Shown: piece after piece, positions 8,807 to 16,542 of the stretch
How the letters are laid out: every line of letters begins with the position of its first letter
Numbering within the stretch: the stretch's first letter is position 1
The notes under the pieces: model-generated
The model's database searches: none
What the model saw: only the letters and a program-made list of their open reading frames with translations
Told to the model about the DNA's origin: nothing
Position numbers and translations under genes: made by a program
Source of the DNA: Pelorhabdus rhamnosifermentans
GTDB lineage: Bacteria > Bacillota > Negativicutes > UMGS1260
Direction of reading: 5' to 3'
DNA length: 64,000 nt
NCBI RefSeq assembly: GCF_018835585.1
Contig: NZ_JAHGVE010000015.1
Coordinates: 53,301 to 117,300 of the forward strand

Positions 8807-9729
8807 TGGATCAAAAGCATGATGTTTGGGGATGGTTGTTAGCTGTCGATATCTTCCTTGCTGGAATGGGCGGCGGAATGCTTGTTATTATTGGAATCTT
8901 GGATTTGTTTATCGGCACGGGAAGAACCTCGTTGCTTGGTAATTTACTTGCACCGGTATTTATTGGGATAGGGGCATCCATACTGATTTTAGAGTTAGGA
9001 CGTCCATTTCAGGCCTTACGGGTTTTTATGAATCCCAAGGCCACTCTGACCATAGGCGCTTGGTTTATGTCATTTGCGATCACGTTTGGCTTTGTGTATG
9101 CTTCATTCGGCATTGACATGTTTTTTTGGAGCGGCTGGGTGTTTGCCCGCAAGATTTTTGCGGTTCTTTGTATGGTCTGCGGTTTAGTAGTAGCCAGTTA
9201 CCCTGGAGTACTACTGGGGCGTCATAAAGGTCGTCCTTTCTGGAATGGCCCCGGAATGATAATCCTGTTCTTGCTTTCATCCCTTGTTACTGGTGTTGCG
9301 GCACACATTTTAAGTGGATTTGTGCTCCCACCGTCAACATTGACGGATGTTTTAGGAACTTTCCCTAAATTAGCAGCAGGATTGCTGACCTTTCAACTGC
9401 TTCTTTGGTTTGGCTATATCTTGGTGAAGAGGAGCGGAGGGACTTCGGCTGAGGCAATTGCTTCGCAAAGATGGATAAAAGGTGATCTTTCTTCCATCTT
9501 TCAAATTGGTTTTCTTTTACTAGGGACGTTGCTGCCTTTAGTGCTAACATTGTCATCTTCACAAAGCACTCAAGCAATCGGTGCAGCGTTGGTCCTGTTA
9601 GGCGGTATTATCATGCGTATTTTGGTTATACGTGGTGGCGAAGATCGGACTTGGCTGCCTGGGGAGCAAAAGTACCGATCCAGATTGCCTAAAGGTGACG
9701 AAACTTTCCTTAGAGCCTGGAATAAATAA
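8806..9729 (+). CDS. NrfD/PsrC-family quinone-interacting membrane anchor
   Basis: A polytopic membrane protein of 307 residues with eight or nine hydrophobic segments. It opens with the NrfD signature WLLAVDIFLAGMGGGM and contains ILELGRPFQALRVFMNPKAT, typical of this family. It anchors the Fe-S and catalytic subunits and exchanges electrons with menaquinone. The start is ATG 8806, overlapping the preceding stop and preceded by GGAGGTG. Because the catalytic subunit is cytoplasmic, the complex should face the inside. It may be driven by menaquinol or may reduce menaquinone; the direction is not evident. The 41 bases to the next gene hold no terminator. Confidence 0.9.
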   Translation: MDQKHDVWGWLLAVDIFLAGMGGGMLVIIGILDLFIGTGRTSLLGNLLAPVFIGIGASILILELGRPFQALRVFMNPKATLTIGAWFMSFAITFGFVYASFGIDMFFWSGWVFARKIFAVLCMVCGLVVASYPGVLLGRHKGRPFWNGPGMIILFLLSSLVTGVAAHILSGFVLPPSTLTDVLGTFPKLAAGLLTFQLLLWFGYILVKRSGGTSAEAIASQRWIKGDLSSIFQIGFLLLGTLLPLVLTLSSSQSTQAIGAALVLLGGIIMRILVIRGGEDRTWLPGEQKYRSRLPKGDETFLRAWNK

Positions 9730-9770
9730 TACAAGAATATGAATCATTGATTAGGTTGGGAGATTAGGTT

Positions 9771-11072
9771 ATGCAATTAGCTGAAAATACTGCGAAAAAT
9801 GATATCCTGGATACTACGAAAAGTGTTTGCCCGGTTTGTCTCAAGGTAATTGAAGCGCAAATTGTTGTTAAAGACCATGCTGTTTATATGAAAAAGGTAT
9901 GTACTGAGCATGGAGCGTTCACAGCCTATCTATGGCCGGACGTTGATCATTATCAATGGATGAAAAGTTTCCTATTCCCGTGTATCCCGCCAGCGCAGCC
10001 AATTCCTTCGCTGCAAAGCTGCCCGCAGAATTGCGGGCTATGTTCATCCCATCTCAGGCACCCGACTTTAGTGGAACTTGAAACTACCCAACGGTGTAAT
10101 TTGCGTTGTCCAGTTTGTTTCATGGCGGCTGGCGAAAGGCAAGCTTCGTCGCCGCCGGATCCAGAGCTGACAGTTTTTGAAATGATGTATAAGGATATTC
10201 TGGCGAAAACTGGGCCGCAGACCAGTATTCAGCTGACCGGTGGCGAACCTACAGTCCGGAAGGATTTGCCTGAAATCGTTTCGTTGGGAAGATGCAGCGG
10301 TTTTATAGCGATTGAAGTTAATACTAACGGCATGGTGATAGCGGAAGATCCTGCATATTTAGCACGTTTAGTTGAAGCTGGAATTAGTGGAATTTATTTG
10401 CAATTTGACGGGGTAACCAAGGAAGTTTACAAAACAATTCGCGGTCAAGATATATTGGCGAAAAAATTACAGGCGATTGAGAATTGCCGGGAAGTCGGCA
10501 TTCAGGTTGTTCTTGCGATGACAGTTATATCAGGTATTAACGATGACCAAATGGGAGCTGTATTGAATTTTGCATTGAAAAATCGAGATGTGATTGCGGG
10601 CATTGCTTATCAGCCCGCTTTTGGATCCGGACGTTTTGATGTTGCTCCTAAACGCCGTTTGTCGATAGGCGATGTGGCATTTATGCTATCGGAGCAGAGC
10701 AATGGAATGGTGAAACCGTATGATTTTTGGCCATTAGGGTGTTCGCATCCGCTGTGTGATGCGGCTACGTATCTTATTGAAGATCAAGGAGTAATCAAAC
10801 CGTTAACGTCTATGATTACGCCCCAGGAATATGTGGCTTATTTTGATCCGGATAGCCCGCAAGGTTCTGTATTTCCCGATATTGCTGGCAAAATGTTCCC
10901 GGAAATTGGCCCGGGATTATCGATTGTCATGATGAATTTTATGGATGCTAGGAATCTTGATCTGAAAAAACTGAGGGAATGCAGTATGACTGTTACCGGA
11001 CCGGATGGTCGTATTGTTCCTTTTTGTGTTTATCAATTGACTGATATTTATGGAAAAAGGAAGAGCAAGTAA
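9771..11072 (+). CDS. Radical SAM protein of the MJ0619/tetraether synthase/TrsS-like type
   Basis: The amino end has a zinc-knuckle-like region (VCPVCLKVI, then CTEHGAF), then CPQNCGLCSSH, as in the MJ0619/Tes/TrsS class. The radical SAM motif is CNLRCPVC near residues 112-119, with QLTGGEPTVRKDLPEI and YLQFDGV following. A further cysteine pair lies in WPLGCSHPLCDAA. Members bind two or more Fe-S clusters and modify unactivated carbons; TrsS-like members occur next to molybdopterin genes in anaerobes. The gene sits between two molybdopterin oxidoreductases and is transcribed with them, so it may modify a cofactor or substrate of that system. That role is inferred. The start is ATG after GGGAG with weak spacing. 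Confidence 0.75.
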   Translation: MQLAENTAKNDILDTTKSVCPVCLKVIEAQIVVKDHAVYMKKVCTEHGAFTAYLWPDVDHYQWMKSFLFPCIPPAQPIPSLQSCPQNCGLCSSHLRHPTLVELETTQRCNLRCPVCFMAAGERQASSPPDPELTVFEMMYKDILAKTGPQTSIQLTGGEPTVRKDLPEIVSLGRCSGFIAIEVNTNGMVIAEDPAYLARLVEAGISGIYLQFDGVTKEVYKTIRGQDILAKKLQAIENCREVGIQVVLAMTVISGINDDQMGAVLNFALKNRDVIAGIAYQPAFGSGRFDVAPKRRLSIGDVAFMLSEQSNGMVKPYDFWPLGCSHPLCDAATYLIEDQGVIKPLTSMITPQEYVAYFDPDSPQGSVFPDIAGKMFPEIGPGLSIVMMNFMDARNLDLKKLRECSMTVTGPDGRIVPFCVYQLTDIYGKRKSK

Positions 11073-11092
11073 TTTTTGCTCAGGGTAATATT

Positions 11093-13273
11093 ATGTCAGA
11101 AGAAAAATTTATTAAAACAAATTGCCGTTTTTGTGGTTATCAGTGCGGATTAATGGCAGTGACTGAAGACGAAAGAGTAAAAGCGGTTCATCCAGATCCC
11201 ACTCAATATCCCGGGGATGAAAGTATCCAACGCGGTTGCCGTCGGTGGCGGTTGGCACCGGAATTTATCGATCATCCCAAGCGGGTTAATTATCCGCTTA
11301 AGCGGGTAGGCGAGCGTGGCAGCGGACAATGGCAGCGCATTACCTGGGAGCAAGCTCTGGATGAAATTGCTGAAAAAATACAGCTCCTTAAAAACCAGTA
11401 TGGTCCGGAGATGCTGGCTACCTGCATCGGTGGGCCACACGCCATTTATTGGCCTTTGCATCGTTTTATGAATTTGTTTGGCAGTCCGAATAATATGGGG
11501 ATTGGCCAGATATGTTGGAATCCGGGTACTTGGATCAATACGGTGATCTTTGGCTGGCCGATAGAGAGTGAGTTGGATCCGGAGAATACAAGTTGTGCGA
11601 TGTTTTGGGGAGTGAACCCGTCAGAATCGGATAACTCCTTGTTGTGGCGCGAAATTTTACGGTTCAGGAAAACAAATAAGCCTTTAATTGTCATCGATCC
11701 CCGGCGAACGCGAACTGCTGAAATCGCGACTATTTGGCTGCCAGTGCGTCCAGGTACGGACAGTGTTTTGGCATTAGGGTTGCTTCATGTAATTATTATT
11801 GAACATCTCTATAACAATGAATTTGTTAATAAGTGGTGTCATGGCTTTGAACGCTTGGCTAAGCACGTAGCTTCTTATACACCTATGTATGTGGAAAAAA
11901 TTACCGGCGTAAAAGTGGAGACGGTCGTGCAAGCGGCGCGCCTGTATGCCCACAGCGTTCCTGCAACCTTGTTTTCCGGGCGTGGCATCGATCAAATAGG
12001 CTGTAACAGTGTGCCAACGCATCACGCGTTGGCAATATTAAAAGCGATTACCGGTAATGTAGATGTACCTGGAGCTTCTCATATCAACGAAATGCCCGAT
12101 TTTATTCCAGAAATTGATTTGGAATTAAGCGAGCAGCTTCCAGAAGCTGCTCGTCAAAAACAACTGAATAAACTGTTATTGCAATCCTATCCAGGTTATG
12201 AGCGCATTCGGAAACTAACGCTTCAACATGGTAAACGTTTGCCGATGCGTTATTTGACATCTGCTCAACCGAATTTAGTCTGGCGGGCGATGCTGACGGG
12301 GCAGCCTTATCCAGTCAGGTCTCTCATCGTAATGGCGACGAATCCTTTGTTGACGCAGGCGGATACGCATCTAATTTATGAAGCATTAAAAAGTCTGGAT
12401 TTGCTGGTCGTCTTGGAATTATTCCAAACGCCTACTTCCATGTTGGCGGATTATGTGTTGCCAAGCGCGGGTGCTTTAGAGCGGCCCCTTTTTGAAACAA
12501 AAGCTGGCACAGCGAATATAGCATATGGCGGCGGACCAGCGGTTGAACCCTATTATGAGCGCCGCAATGACTATGATTTTTGGCGGGAAATTGGTCTACG
12601 GCTGGGACAAGAAAAAGAATGGCCGTGGGAAAGCCTTGAAGCTAGTCTGGAAGCGACATTGGCTCCGACCGGGTTTACTTGGAATGATTTTTGCGAATCG
12701 GGATTGTATTGTCCGCCAGAAGATCATCAAAAGCAAGAGCAAGTTGATTCACGGACGGGACAAACGATGGGGTTTGCTACAACGAGTGGTAAAATAGAGT
12801 TATACAGTGAACTGCTTGCGGAAATTGGCTATCATCCTTTGCCGGTGCCTAAAACGCTTTTAGAACAGCAAGATTTTTCGTTGAAACTAATAACCGGTGC
12901 GCGGTTTCAGCCATATTACGCGTCGAGTTTTCGCCAGTTTGATTCATTAAGAGCCGTACACCCTGAGCCTTGGGCACAAATGAGTGCCGTAACAGCCTCC
13001 CGGTTTGGTCTGGAGGAAGGTTGTCCAGTCTGGGTTGAAACAGAACGAGGGAAAGCCCGTTTTATTGTAAAAATTACTACAATGTGTGATAATGTAATCA
13101 GTGTTGAATATGGCTGGTGGTATCCGGAAATGGCGGAGTCTGAACCAAGTTTGGGCGGCTTATGGATAGCCAATGGTAATATTTTGACTAATGCTGATTA
13201 TGAAACATCTGACCCCTTGATTGGAACCTCAGCGTATAATGGTTTGCCTTGTCGTGTGTCACGAGCAAGGTAG
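11093..13273 (+). CDS. Second molybdopterin (Mo/W-bisPGD) oxidoreductase, paralogue of the 6004 gene
   Basis: A 726-residue enzyme of the same branch as the gene at 6004. It has an amino-terminal CRFCGYQC [4Fe-4S] motif, HRFMNLFGSPN, and Cys141 in GQICW as probable Mo/W ligand. Cofactor-binding stretches WGVNPSESD, VIDPRRTRTA and WLPVRPGTD match the paralogue. The Asp of acetylene hydratase next to the cluster is Gly here. No Tat signal is visible. It lacks its own Fe-S and membrane subunits nearby, so it may share those at 8246-9729 or act as a soluble enzyme. It follows the radical SAM gene by 20 bases with a weak AGGG ribosome site. The 97-base gap after it holds no clear terminator. Confidence 0.85.
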   Translation: MSEEKFIKTNCRFCGYQCGLMAVTEDERVKAVHPDPTQYPGDESIQRGCRRWRLAPEFIDHPKRVNYPLKRVGERGSGQWQRITWEQALDEIAEKIQLLKNQYGPEMLATCIGGPHAIYWPLHRFMNLFGSPNNMGIGQICWNPGTWINTVIFGWPIESELDPENTSCAMFWGVNPSESDNSLLWREILRFRKTNKPLIVIDPRRTRTAEIATIWLPVRPGTDSVLALGLLHVIIIEHLYNNEFVNKWCHGFERLAKHVASYTPMYVEKITGVKVETVVQAARLYAHSVPATLFSGRGIDQIGCNSVPTHHALAILKAITGNVDVPGASHINEMPDFIPEIDLELSEQLPEAARQKQLNKLLLQSYPGYERIRKLTLQHGKRLPMRYLTSAQPNLVWRAMLTGQPYPVRSLIVMATNPLLTQADTHLIYEALKSLDLLVVLELFQTPTSMLADYVLPSAGALERPLFETKAGTANIAYGGGPAVEPYYERRNDYDFWREIGLRLGQEKEWPWESLEASLEATLAPTGFTWNDFCESGLYCPPEDHQKQEQVDSRTGQTMGFATTSGKIELYSELLAEIGYHPLPVPKTLLEQQDFSLKLITGARFQPYYASSFRQFDSLRAVHPEPWAQMSAVTASRFGLEEGCPVWVETERGKARFIVKITTMCDNVISVEYGWWYPEMAESEPSLGGLWIANGNILTNADYETSDPLIGTSAYNGLPCRVSRAR

Positions 13274-13370
13274 ACCCAAAGTCTGGCTCGACTATAGCAT
13301 GTTATGGATAACGTACCAGTCGTCTTAACAGGCTTTTAATATATTATGCTATGGCATGGGAGGGATTAGG

Positions 13371-14393
13371 GTGACATTACGCAAAGTGTATACGGAAGAC
13401 TCAGTGGGGATGGTTTTGGGACACGATTTGGCCAAAAATATGCCAGGATATGGAGGACAGCTATTTAAGAAAGGTCATGTTATCTGCGCTGAAGATATTC
13501 CGTATTTGAAAAATATTGGTATAGATCAAATTTTCCTTATTGATTTATTGCCAGGCCAAGTACATGAAAACGATGCAATAGCCCGTATTGCTCAGGCCGT
13601 AGCCGGTGAAAATGTTATGATGACAGAGCCATCGGAAGGCCGCATTAATATTCAGGCACAAGTGGACGGCTTATTAAAAGTAAATCGACATGCAGTAACG
13701 GCTATTAATGCGGTGGAAAATGCGGTGGTATCAACTCGCCATGACAATATATTAGTAAAACGTGGTGATTTATTGGCAGGCATTAAGGTCGTTCCACTAG
13801 TAGTGGACGAAACAATGGTCTTGTCTGTGGAAAGTATTGCCAATCAATATACTGGAATTATCTCCGTGAAGCCGCTGCGTAATCTGAAAGTGGGCGCTAT
13901 CATTACAGGTAACGAAGTATATTATGGTCGTATTAAGGATCGATACGCACCAATTTTTGCCGAAAAAGTAGCGTCATATGGAGCGACAATGGTTGATATT
14001 GTTTTCCAACCGGATGACCGCGACCGCATCGCAGCAACGATTACGGAGTATAAAAATCGCGGGATGGATGTAATTATTGCTACTGGCGGTATGTCAGTTG
14101 ATCCTAATGATGTAACGCCGGATGCTATTCGGGCGACGGGTGCGCAAGTCGTTACATATGGAACAGCGGTATTGCCTGGAGCTATGTTTATGCTAGCATA
14201 TCATGGCGATACCGTTATTATGGGTATGCCGGGGTGTGGCATGTATGCCAAGATTACAATTTTTGATCTCGTATTTCCCAGAGTGTTGGCAGGTGAGTGG
14301 ATGACTAAACTGGATTTTGCTTCTTTGGGTTATGGAGGTCTGTGTCTGAATTGCAAAAATTGCACCTATCCTGTTTGTCCATTTGGAAAATAG
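13371..14393 (+). CDS. MoeA/MogA-fold molybdopterin-binding protein with C-terminal cysteine tail (paralogue 1)
   Basis: The MoCF/MPT-binding fold (VGAIITGNEVYYGRIKD, then ATGGMSVDPNDVTPD and GMPGCGMYAK) marks a protein that binds molybdopterin and probably takes part in metal insertion or cofactor delivery. The amino half is not that of standard MoeA. The end carries CLNCKNCTYPVCPFGK, a short cysteine cluster that could hold a metal or an Fe-S centre. GTG 13371 is preferred over ATG 13356, because GGGAGGG lies 6 bases before it and the paralogue at 19027 starts at the aligned position. It follows the oxidoreductase operon and probably serves it; standard moeA is at 20071. Confidence 0.75.
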   Translation: MTLRKVYTEDSVGMVLGHDLAKNMPGYGGQLFKKGHVICAEDIPYLKNIGIDQIFLIDLLPGQVHENDAIARIAQAVAGENVMMTEPSEGRINIQAQVDGLLKVNRHAVTAINAVENAVVSTRHDNILVKRGDLLAGIKVVPLVVDETMVLSVESIANQYTGIISVKPLRNLKVGAIITGNEVYYGRIKDRYAPIFAEKVASYGATMVDIVFQPDDRDRIAATITEYKNRGMDVIIATGGMSVDPNDVTPDAIRATGAQVVTYGTAVLPGAMFMLAYHGDTVIMGMPGCGMYAKITIFDLVFPRVLAGEWMTKLDFASLGYGGLCLNCKNCTYPVCPFGK

Positions 14394-14443
14394 GGCAAAA
14401 TGAGATCGTCATGAAGAACAAACCATAAATTTAGGCCCCCCTT

Positions 14444-14489
14444 AACACAGTTTGATTGCAATTGATTTACATTGCAATCAAACTGTGTT
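14444..14489. repeat. 19-bp perfect inverted repeat overlapping a sigma-A promoter
   Basis: The arms 14444-14462 and 14471-14489 are perfect reverse complements (19 bp) around an 8-base loop. The inner part reads GATTGCAA and TTGCAATC, the same core as the palindrome at 37083-37124. No T-run follows. Instead TTGCAA (14472-14477) and TATAAT (14494-14499), 16 bases apart, could form a promoter with the right arm over its -35 box. It could be an operator, or a terminator for the gene ending at 14393. It lies in the 435-base gap 14394-14828 together with the sigma-54 promoter at 14692. Confidence 0.6.
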
Positions 14490-14499
14490 TCTATATAAT
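14472..14499 (+). promoter_or_regulatory. Candidate sigma-A promoter within the palindrome
   Basis: TTGCAA (14472-14477), a 16-base spacer, then TATAAT (14494-14499). It would read towards the GNAT gene at 14829. The -10 box is perfect and the -35 box is only fair. Its position inside the inverted repeat suggests that a DNA-binding protein occludes it. Confidence 0.45.
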
Positions 14500-14691
14500 A
14501 GTAATGTTCCGGTAGCTTATTTTAAATTTTTATTCGGTAGCAAGTTCAGTTAGTACGTTTGTAGTTTCAAAATGAGAATAAAGCGTAAATTTTCGCAAAA
14601 TAAAACTGTATTTGATACAATTGATGATGGTTTTCCAACTTAAAAAGGCAATTAAGTCATTGGATTCAGGACAGACTTTATTTTTTATAAT

Positions 14692-14707
14692 TGGCACGAA
14701 ACTTGCT
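14692..14707 (+). promoter_or_regulatory. Sigma-54 (-24/-12) promoter upstream of the GNAT gene
   Basis: TGGCACGAAACTTGCT matches the sigma-54 consensus at every fixed position and lies 122 bases before the ATG at 14829. No copy of the TTATCGT palindrome is visible upstream. Two direct copies of CGGTAGC (14510-14516 and 14535-14541) lie about 160-180 bases upstream and are the only candidate activator sites I can see. Confidence 0.85.
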
Positions 14708-14828
14708 TGTTATTTATAAGTGAACAGCAAATTGCTTTGTTTGGCGTTGTTTTACAAAAACGCTGGCAGGAAAAGGTATTTTGGCTGATCCCAAAAAATA
14801 AGGGTGCTGACAAAACAAAAAAAGGGGG

Positions 14829-15311
14829 ATGGTCATAACGCAAACAATTGAATTTGCTACAGTAGAGGAAGAACAAGCCTTAAGAGAAATTTTTTTGCAG
14901 TATGACATGGATATGGCCGGCCCTGTTGAGCATCATGTTGTGATGAAAGAAGACCATGTTATTTTGGCCGGGGCCATGTTGAGTCAATTGGACTCAAAGA
15001 TGAATTTTCACTTAGCTGTATTTGCCGTCACCCCAGAGCGGCAGCATCAAAATATAGGTGGTAAATTGCTCAATGGAATGATGCGTCGGCCTTGGCAATA
15101 TTGTCGCAATGCCGTAAAAAGTCCTAATGGATTCTATCGGCTGACAACACTAGCCAAGGGCAGTGCCGCAAAATTTTACGAAAAACAGGGTTTTATTCGT
15201 TGTGATTTTACCTCGTTAGCCCACCCTTTTGACGTACAGTGTCAGATTTGTCCGGATCGGGAGCGATGCCAACCGATGCCCATGATGACGGAAAGAAGGA
15301 CGGTGATATGA
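14829..15311 (+). CDS. GNAT-family acetyltransferase with C-terminal cysteine motif
   Basis: A GNAT fold. The acetyl-CoA loop is TPERQHQNIGGKLL (near residues 77-90), followed by GSAAKFYEKQGFI. The C-terminal CQICPDRERC supplies three cysteines that are unusual for a GNAT and could bind a metal. The substrate is unknown. ATG 14829 directly abuts AAAGGGGG, so ribosome spacing is poor and the exact start is uncertain. The stop overlaps the next start by 4 bases (ATGA), which indicates translational coupling with the PhnP-like hydrolase. A sigma-54 promoter lies 122 bases upstream. Confidence 0.7.
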   Translation: MVITQTIEFATVEEEQALREIFLQYDMDMAGPVEHHVVMKEDHVILAGAMLSQLDSKMNFHLAVFAVTPERQHQNIGGKLLNGMMRRPWQYCRNAVKSPNGFYRLTTLAKGSAAKFYEKQGFIRCDFTSLAHPFDVQCQICPDRERCQPMPMMTERRTVI

Positions 15312-16114
15312 CCATGGTCGAAAAGACAGTTAGAGATTTTACGATTCTTGGCTCGGGAGCCGGTCCGGGTATTCCTTCTTTTTTCTGTGATTGCTCGGAA
15401 TGTCGCGAAGCCAGGCATAATCCTAAAATCAGCCGAACTCGTAGTGGCGCATTGATTCGAGATGGCCGTTACCAGATTTTAATTGATGCTTCACCAGATC
15501 TTAGGCAGCAGCTTATTTGTCAAAATATTACCTGTTTTGATGAAGTTTGGCTGACTCACTGGCACTACGATCATTTTGGCGGATTGGGAGAATTGGAGTA
15601 TTATGTGCGGCTTAATCGAAAAAAAAGTATACTGTTTCGGTTGCCGCCTAGTGCGGTGGAATCGTTTCAAGCCGCTTTTCCCCAGCTAAGCGATGTGATG
15701 GAGATTCGGCCCTGGAAATTCGGCGAAACGGCTGTTATCAAGCAATTACAGATTACGCCACTGCCAGCGGAGCATGGCATTGAAACAGCTGGAATTTTAG
15801 TGGAATCGCCTAATGTGAAGCTCGCTTATTTTACGGATACGGCTGGATTGCCGTCGACCAGTGAAGAGCGCGTGAGAAATGCAGACTGGCTTATTTGCGA
15901 TTCTACGTTTTATGGGGATAACTGGTATCCCCGGGCCCATATGTCAGTCCATCAAGCTATTGCGTTGGGAGAAAAAATCGCAGCGAAGCATACGGTTTTG
16001 ACGCATTTATCGATTCATTACGCGCAAGCTGTAACGACAAGGGAACTGAAAGAAAAACTTGCATTGTATCCGGCGGTAGATATTGCTTATGACGGAATGA
16101 ATGTAAAATTATAA
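15308..16114 (+). CDS. PhnP-like metallo-beta-lactamase-fold hydrolase
   Basis: An MBL-fold protein of 268 residues. The metal motif is THWHYDHFGG near residues 77-86, with further ligands in AEHGIE, YFTDTAG and HLSIH. The amino end SFFCDCSECREA resembles the structural zinc site of PhnP (cyclic ribose phosphate phosphodiesterase). A phosphodiesterase activity is plausible, but the substrate is unknown. PqqB-like proteins share the fold; no pqq genes are visible. ATG 15308 is chosen from the ATGA overlap with the GNAT gene. No terminator is apparent directly after the stop. Confidence 0.75.
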   Translation: MTMVEKTVRDFTILGSGAGPGIPSFFCDCSECREARHNPKISRTRSGALIRDGRYQILIDASPDLRQQLICQNITCFDEVWLTHWHYDHFGGLGELEYYVRLNRKKSILFRLPPSAVESFQAAFPQLSDVMEIRPWKFGETAVIKQLQITPLPAEHGIETAGILVESPNVKLAYFTDTAGLPSTSEERVRNADWLICDSTFYGDNWYPRAHMSVHQAIALGEKIAAKHTVLTHLSIHYAQAVTTRELKEKLALYPAVDIAYDGMNVKL

Positions 16115-16136
16115 AAAAATTGTCTAACAAATCGTT

Positions 16137-16208
16137 ATGGAAGATTGTGTGAAGTTTATTGAGCGTGCCGAGGTTAAAGTGGTAGATATTACTGGCGGAG
16201 TGGGATAA
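16137..16208 (+). pseudogene. Fragment resembling an ArsS-like radical SAM gene
   Basis: A 23-codon open frame reads MEDCVKFIERAEVKVVDITG and ends two residues further at a stop after GGVG. It aligns with VEDCLRFAQSAGEIDVDITG of the ArsS-like protein at 37874. Only this block is present; the radical SAM cysteines and the C-terminal half are absent. A second short open stretch in another frame follows (about 16195-16280) without recognisable identity. I read it as a decayed duplicate. A chance match over about 20 residues cannot be excluded. Confidence 0.4.
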
Positions 16209-16299
16209 ATATGAAAAAGTGTCTGGGAGCAGCTATGCTGGTCCTGCCTTCACCAGTCTGGGTGATCGGGAGTTATGGTAATCATAAAAATTAGACATG

Positions 16300-16412
16300 A
16301 AAATCTCCGAGTTATACTGCCTAACGATTTCTAAGGCAGCATGGCCTGGGCCGATAGGTCCACAGGGTAATGAGAGAAATCTTATTGCCTCCTGTTTGGA
16401 AAGGAGACGTTT
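16300..16412 (+). ncRNA. Molybdenum/tungsten cofactor (Moco) riboswitch aptamer
   Basis: It lies directly upstream of moaA and shows hallmarks of the Moco RNA motif. CTCCGAG is at 16305-16311, and CTGCC/GGCAG (16317-16321 with 16335-16339) forms a helix. GGCCTGGGCC and GGTCC follow. A long hairpin ACAGG...CCTGT (16362-16395) has an inner 9-bp helix closed by a GAAA tetraloop at 16376-16379. The block TGCCTCC...GGAAAGGAG follows. Such RNAs repress cofactor synthesis when Moco, or in variants Tuco, is abundant. Which metal form is sensed cannot be told by eye. A covariance-model search for RF01055 would settle the assignment. Confidence 0.8.
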
Positions 16413-16415
16413 CTG

Positions 16416-16477
16416 AGAGCTTTAGAAAATAAAGTTTTCGTACGTTTCCTGTACGAAAATTTTATTTTTAAAGCTCT
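16416..16477 (+). terminator. Riboswitch expression-platform terminator
   Basis: TTTTCGTAC and GTACGAAAA (16435-16443 and 16451-16459) pair around GTTTCCT and are followed by TTTTATTTTT. The outer AGAGCTTT (16416-16423) and AAAGCTCT (16470-16477) extend it into a stem of about 26 bp. It starts four bases after the aptamer and ends 65 bases before moaA, as expected for ligand-induced termination. Confidence 0.75.
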
Positions 16478-16542
16478 ATTTTAGTGAGTATTCCCTGTCA
16501 TTTCCTATTTTCATGTTGATTAAAATGAAGGGAGCAATATTT

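Noticed and set aside
9771..11072. moaA-like cofactor cyclase
   Set aside because: It lacks the C-terminal second-cluster motif and Gly-Gly end of MoaA and has the amino-terminal zinc-knuckle and CPQNCGLCSSH signature of the MJ0619/TrsS class. A true moaA is at 16543.
14444..14489. Simple rho-independent terminator
   Set aside because: The stem is very stable, but only TTT follows, and a good promoter overlaps its right arm. The core is shared with a promoter-linked palindrome at 37083. It is kept as a repeat with a terminator as the alternative.
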